Positions 34,709 through 40,955 of a stretch of DNA of 40,955 nucleotides are shown here, piece after piece. The position numbers and the translations under genes were made by a program. The stretch comes from Enterobacteriaceae bacterium UBA2655 (GTDB taxonomy: Bacteria > Pseudomonadota > Gammaproteobacteria > Enterobacterales > Enterobacteriaceae): assembly GCA_002359495.1 (NCBI GenBank), contig DENB01000041.1:200-41154 (forward strand), given 5' to 3'. A model generated the notes under the pieces. The model worked only from the letters and a program-made list of their open reading frames with translations. It was not told the origin of the DNA and ran no database searches. Within the stretch, counting starts at the first letter, position 1, and each line of letters begins with the position of its first letter.

Positions 34709-36277
34709 TCAACGCGCTTGCTGCGACGTAGCGGCGAGTTGTTCATGATGGTAACGTCCGGTTCGCATGCTGCTCGGGCCGAGGCGGGCGAATTTGAACA
34801 TCAGATACATCTCTGCGACCAGGAACAGGGTGTAAAGACCGCACACCAGCGTCATGGAAAAGAGCAGGTCGCCGACCGTTAACGAGGAGTTCGCCACGGC
34901 GGTGGGCAGAACCTCGCCGATCGCCCAGGGTTGACGGCCATACTCAGCGACGAACCAGCCGGACTCAATGGCGATCCAGGGCAACGGGATCCCCCAGAGC
35001 GCGGCTTTCATCAACCAGCGGCTGTTGCCGACGCGGTTGCGGATCACGCTCCAGAACGCCAGCGCGATAATGCCCAGCAGCAGCACGCCGCTGACTACCA
35101 TGATGCGGAACGCGAAATAGAGCGGCGCCACGCGCGGAATCGAGTCCTGCGTCGCCTGCTTGATTTGCGCTTCGCTGGCGTCGGTGACGTTCTGGGTATA
35201 GCGCTTCAGCAGCAGGCCATAGCCCAGATCCTGTTTGCTGGCGTCGAAAGCCTGACGCACCGCCGGGTCCTGATTGCCCGCGCGCAGCTCGTTCAACAGC
35301 GCGTAGGCTTTCATGCCGTTGCGGATTCGAATTTCATGCTGCGTCAGCAACTCTTTCAGGCCGGTGACCGGCGTATCGACGGAACGGGTGGCGATCAACC
35401 CCAGCAGATAGGGGATTTGAATAGCGTAGTCATTTTTCTGCGCTTCCTGATTGGGCAGACCAAACAGGGTAAACGCGGCGGGCGCCGGCTGGGTTTCCCA
35501 TTCGGCTTCAATCGCGGCCAGCTTAGTTTTTTGCACGTCGCCGACCTCGTAGCCCGACTCGTCGCCCAGCACGATGACCGAAAGCACCGCGGCCATGCCG
35601 AAGCTGGCGGCAATGGCGAAAGAGCGTTTGGCGAAAGCGGTATCGCGTCCTTTCAGCAAATACCAGGCGCTGATCCCCATGATGAACATCGCGCCGGTAG
35701 TGTAGCCTGCCGCCACGGTATGCACGAATTTCACCTGCGCGACCGGATTCAGCACCAGCTCGGCGAAGCTCACCATCTCCATGCGCATGGTTTCAAAATT
35801 GAAGGTCGAGGCGACCGGATTTTGCATCCAGCCGTTCGCCACCAGAATCCACAGCGCGGACAGATTAGAACCGAGCGCCACCAGCCAGGTGACCGCCAGA
35901 TGCTGATTTTTACCCAAGCGATCCCAGCCGAAAAAGAACAGGCCGACAAAAGTCGATTCCAGGAAGAACGCCATCAGCCCCTCAATCGCCAGCGGCGCGC
36001 CGAAAATATCGCCGACGTAGTGGGAATAATAAGACCAGTTGGTGCCGAACTGAAATTCCATCGTCAGGCCGGTCGCCACGCCCAGGGCGAAGTTAATACC
36101 GAATAATTTCCCCCAAAATTTTGTCATGTCCTTATAAATTTGTTTTCCCGACAGCACATATACGGTTTCCATGATGGCCAGTAAAAACGCCATTCCCAGC
36201 GTGAGCGGGACAAACAGGAAATGGTACATGGCCGTCAGAGCAAACTGTAAACGTGACAGTTCGACGATATCTAACAT
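34709..36277 (-). CDS. cydA: cytochrome bd-I ubiquinol oxidase subunit I
   Basis: CydA carries hemes b558, b595 and d and the quinol site, reducing O2 to water at low oxygen. The 522 residues equal E. coli. Heme ligand H19 is in [13 protein letters not shown], the b558 ligand H186 is in [11 protein letters not shown], and M393 falls in the region around [35 protein letters not shown] is also conserved. The long Q-loop (~250-380) is present. It is the first gene of cydABX behind a ~570-bp regulatory region. Confidence 0.98.
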   Translation of the reverse strand: MLDIVELSRLQFALTAMYHFLFVPLTLGMAFLLAIMETVYVLSGKQIYKDMTKFWGKLFGINFALGVATGLTMEFQFGTNWSYYSHYVGDIFGAPLAIEGLMAFFLESTFVGLFFFGWDRLGKNQHLAVTWLVALGSNLSALWILVANGWMQNPVASTFNFETMRMEMVSFAELVLNPVAQVKFVHTVAAGYTTGAMFIMGISAWYLLKGRDTAFAKRSFAIAASFGMAAVLSVIVLGDESGYEVGDVQKTKLAAIEAEWETQPAPAAFTLFGLPNQEAQKNDYAIQIPYLLGLIATRSVDTPVTGLKELLTQHEIRIRNGMKAYALLNELRAGNQDPAVRQAFDASKQDLGYGLLLKRYTQNVTDASEAQIKQATQDSIPRVAPLYFAFRIMVVSGVLLLGIIALAFWSVIRNRVGNSRWLMKAALWGIPLPWIAIESGWFVAEYGRQPWAIGEVLPTAVANSSLTVGDLLFSMTLVCGLYTLFLVAEMYLMFKFARLGPSSMRTGRYHHEQLAATSQQAR

Positions 36278-36847
36278 AGTGACTCCTGGTGTTTCGCAAA
36301 GACGCCCCGCTTATTCGCACCATTGCCTCTTTTTATCGAATGCATTGCGACGCGAATATCAGGAACAATCCATTATTGATTCCAGATTTATTGCCAACAA
36401 AACAGGTTATAACGCTGCCCGCCGGGACCCGGAACGACTGCGTATATTCCCTGAAATTTATCAACCCAGACGGCACAGGCGTTACAGCGAACCGAATTCG
36501 CCGTTTTCGTTGTTTAATCAATTTCGATAAATTTTGGAATGATTCGAAAAGCGTCTGAATTGATTCAGCGCAATTTAACTCCTCCACGCTGCGCTTTTCC
36601 AGCGCTATCGTTTTCTATAAATTGGAATTTATTGATCTGAATTAACGAAATAAAATATGAGATATGTTCTGCTAAAGATATTGTTAATTAATTGTATTTC
36701 GCGAGTAAACAACCGAGGCGGTTAATAACCTTTGCTATTTTTATTTAACCTGCGCCTTCTCTCCCGGCTTGACGCTGCAGTGAAATAACACTTAATAGTT
36801 ACTGAAGTTAACGGAACAGCTGCGAGGCCGCCGTTGAGCGTGCGCCA
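36278..36847 (-). promoter_or_regulatory. AT-rich upstream region of cydABX with FNR- and ArcA-like sites
   Basis: No coding region is supported in this 570-bp AT-rich gap. TTGATCTGAATTAA (36632-36645) fits the FNR box TTGAT-N4-ATCAA with one mismatch, and GTTAATTAATTGTAT (36683-36697) matches the ArcA consensus GTTAATTAAATGTTA at 12 of 15 positions; GTTAAT recurs at 36720. In E. coli cydAB is activated by ArcA and repressed by FNR from a similarly long region. E. coli has mngRAB between sucD and cydA; that is absent. Sites are seen; binding is inferred. Confidence 0.6.
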
Positions 36848-36872
36848 TAAAAAAGGCCACCCGCAGGTGGCC
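36848..36872 (-). terminator. Rho-independent terminator of the suc operon
   Basis: A 7-bp GC stem, GGCCACC/GGTGGCC, with a 4-nt loop is followed by TTTTTTAT on the minus strand, 22 bp after the sucD stop. Confidence 0.92.
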
Positions 36873-36894
36873 TGTTCAACAACGCGATGGTGGC
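36848..36894 (-). ncRNA. sucD 3' UTR, candidate SdhX (RybD)-like small RNA including terminator
   Basis: The 47 nt after the sucD stop end in a strong hairpin, GGCCACC (36855-36861) with GGTGGCC (36866-36872), and a T-run. In E. coli and Salmonella the 3' UTR of the sdh-suc transcript is processed into the small RNA SdhX. The same place and a terminator-ended short UTR make a homologue plausible, but I cannot confirm the seed sequence. Confidence 0.4.
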
Positions 36895-37770
36895 TTATTT
36901 AGCCGGGAGAACCGCTTTTACCGCGTCGCCGATATCCGCAAGACTGCGTACCGTTTTCACGCCCGCCGCTTCCAGCGCAGCGAATTTTTCTTCCGCCGTG
37001 CCTTTGCCGCCCGCGATGATGGCGCCCGCATGGCCCATGCGCTTGCCTTTCGGCGCGGTCACGCCGGCGATATAGCCGACGACCGGCTTAGTGACATGCT
37101 CTTTGATAAAGGCGGCGGCTTCTTCTTCCGCGCTGCCGCCGATTTCGCCGATCATCACGATCGCTTCCGTCTGCGGATCGTCCTGGAACAGCTTCAGGAT
37201 ATCAATGAAGTTGGAGCCCGGAATCGGATCGCCGCCGATGCCCACGCAGGTGGACTGGCCGTAGCCGATGTCGGTGGTTTGCTTCACCGCTTCGTAGGTC
37301 AGGGTGCCGGAGCGGGAGACGATCCCGATGCGGCCCGGCTGGTGGATATGGCCCGGCATAATGCCGATTTTGCATTCGCCCGGCGTGATGACGCCCGGAC
37401 AGTTAGGCCCGATCATCCGTACGCCCGCTTCATCCAGCTTCACTTTTACCGTCAGCATATCCAGCGTCGGGATGCCTTCAGTGATGGTAATGATCAGTTT
37501 GATGCCCGCGTCGATCGCTTCCAGAATACCGTCTTTGCAGAACGGCGCCGGGACGTAAATCACCGAGGCCGTCGCGCCGGTCGCCTCCACCGCTTCACGC
37601 ACGGTATTAAACACCGGCAGGCCCAGATGCGTGGTGCCGCCTTTGCCTGGCGTCACGCCGCCAACCAGCTGCGTACCGTAGGCCAGCGCCTGCTCAGAGT
37701 GGAATGTGCCCTGTCCACCGGTAAAGCCCTGGCAGATCACTTTGGTGTTTTTGTCGATCAAAATGGACAT
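36895..37770 (-). CDS. sucD: succinyl-CoA synthetase alpha subunit
   Basis: SucD binds CoA and carries the phosphohistidine of succinyl-CoA synthetase, which makes ATP (or GTP) from succinyl-CoA. The 291-residue product (E. coli 289) has the CoA-binding Rossmann part [69 protein letters not shown] and the active-site [13 protein letters not shown] with the histidine near residue 246. It shares one base with the sucC stop (TAATG). Confidence 0.98.
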   Translation of the reverse strand: MSILIDKNTKVICQGFTGGQGTFHSEQALAYGTQLVGGVTPGKGGTTHLGLPVFNTVREAVEATGATASVIYVPAPFCKDGILEAIDAGIKLIITITEGIPTLDMLTVKVKLDEAGVRMIGPNCPGVITPGECKIGIMPGHIHQPGRIGIVSRSGTLTYEAVKQTTDIGYGQSTCVGIGGDPIPGSNFIDILKLFQDDPQTEAIVMIGEIGGSAEEEAAAFIKEHVTKPVVGYIAGVTAPKGKRMGHAGAIIAGGKGTAEEKFAALEAAGVKTVRSLADIGDAVKAVLPAK

Positions 37771-38936
37771 TATTTACCCTCCGCAGCAGCAACAACACGC
37801 TGTGCCGCGTCTGTCAGGCTGGTTGCTGCAATGATGTTCAGACCGCTGTCCGCCAGCTTCTCGGCGCCCAGCTCGGCGTTGTTGCCTTCCAGACGCACCA
37901 CCACCGGCACGTTGACTCCGACTTCGGCTACGGCGCCGATGATGCCGTCGGCAATCAGGTCGCAGCGCACGATGCCGCCGAAGATATTAACGAATACCGC
38001 TTTTACGGCGTCGTCGGAGAGAATGATTTTAAAGGCTTCGGTCACGCGCTCTTTGGTCGCGCCGCCGCCCACGTCGAGGAAGTTGGCCGGCTGGCCGCCG
38101 TGATGCTTCACGATATCCATGGTGCCCATCGCCAGACCGGCGCCGTTCACCATACAGCCGATGTTGCCCTCCAGCGCCACATAGTTCAGTTCCCACTGCG
38201 TGGCGTGCGCTTCGCGCGGGTCTTCCTGGCTCGGGTCGCGCATTTCGCGCAGCTCCGGCTGACGGAACATGGCGTTGCCGTCCGCGCCCAGTTTGCCGTC
38301 GAGGCAGACCAGATCGCCCTGTTTGGTGATCACCAGCGGGTTGATCTCGATCAGCGCCAGATCGCGCTCCAGGAACATCGTCGCCAGGCCCATGAAGATC
38401 TTGGTGAACTGATTGACCTGCTTGCCGCTCAGGCCCAGCTTGAACGCCAGCTCGCGGCCCTGATAGGGCTGCGGGCCGGTTAGCGGATCAAGTGCCGTTT
38501 TGTGGATCAGGTGCGGGGTCTCTTCCGCCACTTTTTCAATCTCGACGCCGCCTTCGGTCGAGGCCATAAAGACCACGCGGCGGCTGGCGCGATCGACGAC
38601 CGCGCCCAGATAGAGTTCCTGATCGATATCGGTCGCCGCTTCCACCAGAATCTCATTAACCGGCTGGCCGTCAGCGTCGGTTTGATAGGTGACCAGACGT
38701 TTACCCAGCCAGTTTTCGGCAAAAGCGCGGATCTCTTCTTTGCTCTTGACCACTTTCACACCGCCCGCTTTACCGCGGCCGCCGGCATGAACCTGACATT
38801 TGACTACCCACGGGCCTGCACCGATTTTCGATGCCGCCTCTTCCGCTTCGCGAGGGGTAGTACAGGCGTAGCCGGTCGGCGCCGGTAAACCATACCGTGC
38901 AAACAGCTGTTTCGCCTGGTATTCGTGTAAGTTCAT
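37770..38936 (-). CDS. sucC: succinyl-CoA synthetase beta subunit
   Basis: SucC provides the ATP-grasp nucleotide site and succinate site of succinyl-CoA synthetase. The 388 residues match E. coli, starting [20 protein letters not shown], with [16 protein letters not shown] (nucleotide loop), [37 protein letters not shown] and [16 protein letters not shown]. It follows sucB after 69 bp and is coupled to sucD. Confidence 0.98.
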   Translation of the reverse strand: MNLHEYQAKQLFARYGLPAPTGYACTTPREAEEAASKIGAGPWVVKCQVHAGGRGKAGGVKVVKSKEEIRAFAENWLGKRLVTYQTDADGQPVNEILVEAATDIDQELYLGAVVDRASRRVVFMASTEGGVEIEKVAEETPHLIHKTALDPLTGPQPYQGRELAFKLGLSGKQVNQFTKIFMGLATMFLERDLALIEINPLVITKQGDLVCLDGKLGADGNAMFRQPELREMRDPSQEDPREAHATQWELNYVALEGNIGCMVNGAGLAMGTMDIVKHHGGQPANFLDVGGGATKERVTEAFKIILSDDAVKAVFVNIFGGIVRCDLIADGIIGAVAEVGVNVPVVVRLEGNNAELGAEKLADSGLNIIAATSLTDAAQRVVAAAEGK

Positions 38937-38976
38937 GATGTTCTATCCATTCAGATCTGAAAAGAGTATTGAGGTT

Positions 38977-38997
38977 GGGCGCGCCCGCGACGCGCCC
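38977..38997 (-). repeat. GC hairpin in the sucB-sucC gap
   Basis: GGGCGCG (38977-38983) pairs with CGCGCCC (38991-38997) around a 7-nt loop, 9 bp after the sucB stop. There is no T-run, so it is more likely an mRNA-stabilising or processing structure than a terminator. Confidence 0.45.
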
Positions 38998-39005
38998 GGC
39001 GAAAA

Positions 39006-40220
39006 TCAGACATCCAGCAGCAGGCGAGCCGGATCTTCCAGCATCTCTTTCACCGCCACCAGATAACCCACGGACTCGCGTCCGTCGATCAGACGGTGAT
39101 CGTACGAGAGCGCCAGATACATCATCGGCAGCACCACCACCTGGCCGTTTACCGCCATCGGACGATCCTTGATGGCGTGCATGCCCAGAATGGCGCTCTG
39201 CGGCGGGTTGATAATCGGCGTCGACATCAGCGAACCGAACACGCCGCCGTTGGTGATGGTAAAGTTGCCGCCGGTCAGCTCGTCTACGGTGAGTTTGCCG
39301 TCGCGACCTTTAACCGCCAGCTCCTTAATTTTCTTCTCGATATCCGCCATGCTCAGCGCATCGACATCTTTCAGCACCGGCGTCACCAGACCGCGCGGCG
39401 TGGAGACTGCGATGCTGACGTCGAAGTAGTTGTGGTAAACCACATCTTCGCCGTCGATGGAGGCGTTAACTTCCGGGAAGCGTTTCAGCGCTTCCACCAC
39501 CGCCTTGATATAGAATGACATAAAGCCCAGACGCACGCCGTGACGCTTCTCGAAGGCGTCGCCGTACTGCTTGCGCAGGTCCATGATCGGCTTCATATTC
39601 ACTTCGTTGAAGGTGGTCAGCATGGCGGTGCTGTTTTTCGCTTCCAGCAGACGTTCCGCGACGCGTTTGCGCAGGCGCGTCATCGGCACGCGCTTCTCGC
39701 TGCGGTTCGCGGCGGCAGGCTGCGCCGCCTGCAGCTGCGGAGCCGCTTTCTGCGTTTCCGGCGCCTTCGTCAGATGTTTATCTACGTCTTCACGCGTAAT
39801 GCGTCCGCCTACGCCGCTGCCCTTGATCTGCGACGCATCGAGATCGTGTTCGGCGATCAGGCGGCGAATGGCCGGGCTGAGCGTGTCGTTGCTTTCACCT
39901 TCCAGCGCGGCGGTCTGGCGCTGCGCAGGCGTAGACTCTTTGCTTTCCACTTTCGCCGTGATCTCTTTACCGCCGCTGTTGCCCTCTTTCAGGCGTCCCA
40001 GAATCTGGCGCGAGGTAACGGTGGATCCTTCGTCTTCCAGCACCGCATCCAGCACGCCGTCTGCGGAGGCGGGAACTTCCAGCACCACTTTGTCAGTTTC
40101 GATCTCTACCAGCACTTCGTCGCGGGTAACCGCATCGCCCGGTTTTTTGTGCCAGGTCGCCACGGTGGCGTCGGCAACGGATTCAGGCAGGTCGGGAACG
40201 AGAATTTCTACGCTACTCAT
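39006..40220 (-). CDS. sucB: dihydrolipoyl succinyltransferase (E2 of 2-oxoglutarate dehydrogenase)
   Basis: SucB forms the 24-mer core of the 2-oxoglutarate dehydrogenase complex and transfers the succinyl group to CoA. The 404-residue protein has one lipoyl domain (1-~80) with the lipoylated K44 in [13 protein letters not shown], a linker, a peripheral-subunit-binding domain (~113-147) with [20 protein letters not shown], and the catalytic domain with the HxxxD motif in [11 protein letters not shown] near residue 375. The linker has fewer Ala/Pro than E2p proteins, as expected for E2o. It begins 15 bp after sucA. Confidence 0.98.
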   Translation of the reverse strand: MSSVEILVPDLPESVADATVATWHKKPGDAVTRDEVLVEIETDKVVLEVPASADGVLDAVLEDEGSTVTSRQILGRLKEGNSGGKEITAKVESKESTPAQRQTAALEGESNDTLSPAIRRLIAEHDLDASQIKGSGVGGRITREDVDKHLTKAPETQKAAPQLQAAQPAAANRSEKRVPMTRLRKRVAERLLEAKNSTAMLTTFNEVNMKPIMDLRKQYGDAFEKRHGVRLGFMSFYIKAVVEALKRFPEVNASIDGEDVVYHNYFDVSIAVSTPRGLVTPVLKDVDALSMADIEKKIKELAVKGRDGKLTVDELTGGNFTITNGGVFGSLMSTPIINPPQSAILGMHAIKDRPMAVNGQVVVLPMMYLALSYDHRLIDGRESVGYLVAVKEMLEDPARLLLDV

Positions 40221-40235
40221 TATCTTTCCTTTTAA

Positions 40236-40955
40236 TTAATCAACGTTCAGCGCGTCATTAACCAGGTCTTGCTGCTGTTTTTGGTGAACGGACATATAGC
40301 CTACGGCCGGTGAAGCAGAAGCCGGACGACCCGCATAACGCAATGACGCGCCAGACGGAATCGCTTCCCGGAAGTGATGCTGACTACAATACCATGCGCC
40401 CTGGTTCAGAGGTTCTTCCTGACACCAGACAAAGTCCTGTACGTGGGCGTAATTTTTTAACGCTTCCTGCAGCGCTTTATGCGGGAACGGATAGAGCTGT
40501 TCGACGCGCACGATCGCTACATCGGTCTGTTCGTTTTTACGGCGCTGCTCCAGCAGGTCGTAATAGACTTTTCCGGCGCAGAGCACCACGCGTTTTACCT
40601 GCTGCGCGTCCAGATCGTCGATCTCGCCGATGGCAGGCTGGAAGCTGCCGTTCGCCAGCTCATCCAGAGAGGAGATCGCCAGCGGATGACGCAGCAGCGA
40701 TTTCGGCGACATGACGATCAGCGGACGGCGCATGCCGCGCAGCGCCTGGCGACGCAGCATGTGATACACCTGCGCTGGCGTGGAGGGCACGCACACCTGC
40801 ATGTTCTGCTCGGCGCAGAGTTGCAGATAACGCTCCAGACGGGCTGAAGAGTGTTCCGGGCCCTGGCCTTCATAGCCGTGCGGCAGCAGCATCACCAGAC
40901 CGCACATCCGGCCCCATTTCTGCTCGCCGGAGCTGATGAACTGGTCGATAACCAC
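40236..40955 (-). CDS. sucA: 2-oxoglutarate dehydrogenase E1, C-terminal 239 residues (runs off right edge)
   Basis: This is the C-terminal quarter of SucA, the thiamine-diphosphate decarboxylase of the complex (933 residues in E. coli). Visible blocks are GLVMLLPHGYEGQGPEHSSARLERYLQL, the transketolase-like pyrimidine domain segment (here read as PHGYEGQGPEHSSARLE), MSPKSLLRHPLAISSL, VVLCAGKVYYDLLE, RVEQLYPFP, CQEEPLNQGAWY and LRYAGRPASASPAVGY. The frame is open at the window edge. It heads the sucABCD part of the operon. Confidence 0.97.
   Translation of the reverse strand: MVIDQFISSGEQKWGRMCGLVMLLPHGYEGQGPEHSSARLERYLQLCAEQNMQVCVPSTPAQVYHMLRRQALRGMRRPLIVMSPKSLLRHPLAISSLDELANGSFQPAIGEIDDLDAQQVKRVVLCAGKVYYDLLEQRRKNEQTDVAIVRVEQLYPFPHKALQEALKNYAHVQDFVWCQEEPLNQGAWYCSQHHFREAIPSGASLRYAGRPASASPAVGYMSVHQKQQQDLVNDALNVD

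Noticed and set aside
34931..36106. 391-codon plus-strand open frame opposite cydA
   Set aside because: The composition is typical of the reverse complement of a membrane-protein gene; cydA is intact on the other strand.
36289..36587. small open frames (84-89 codons) on both strands upstream of cydA
   Set aside because: They overlap each other on opposite strands, lack clear ribosome sites and recognisable sequence, and lie in the AT-rich regulatory region.

Overview
The window is a stretch of enterobacterial core chromosome. Almost every gene can be aligned by eye with an Escherichia coli K-12 gene of the bio-mod-gal-tol-cyd-suc region. GC content is high, and several E. coli neighbours are missing or replaced: galE, ybgE, mngRAB, ybhCDHIJ, and all but one of the Lys/Val tRNA genes. 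Gene content and divergence fit the family Erwiniaceae (Pantoea, Mixta or Erwinia type). I cannot fix the genus without a search. I see no insertion sequence, prophage, CRISPR array or replication origin.

Layout. Positions 1-2734 hold the divergent biotin genes, bioF (partial) and bioB leftward and bioA rightward, around a BirA operator. Positions 2735-5024 hold a rightward mini-operon: a CurA-like reductase, a DJ-1/Hsp31 protein and ybhB, behind a palindromic site. Then come pgl (minus) and ybhA (plus). Positions 7082-12392 are the molybdate block: modABC and the 50-residue acrZ on the minus strand, diverging from modE-modF. Positions 12393-15849 are galTKM without galE, behind a promoter that keeps the E. 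coli galP1 geometry. gpmA, aroG and ybgS follow.

Positions 18618-22282 hold an extra two-component system, a NarL-type regulator and a BvgS/EvgS-like hybrid kinase, whose last codons overlap the zinc exporter gene zitB. On the minus strand lie pnuC and nadA with a NadR-type palindrome. A DNA-alkylation repair pair follows: ogt diverges from a gene fusing an Ada zinc/AraC module to an AlkA-type glycosylase. After one tRNA-Lys(TTT), the rest runs leftward: ybgC-tolQRA-tolB-pal-cpoB (envelope constriction), cydABX (bd oxidase) and sucABCD (TCA cycle; sucA partial at the right edge).

The most interesting accessory parts are the kinase/regulator/zitB overlap cluster, the divergent ogt/ada-alkA locus with its 18-bp inverted repeat, the carbonyl-stress-like genes beside bioA, and the rewired gal promoter. 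All functions are inferred from recalled family sequences and visible motifs; no database search was run.
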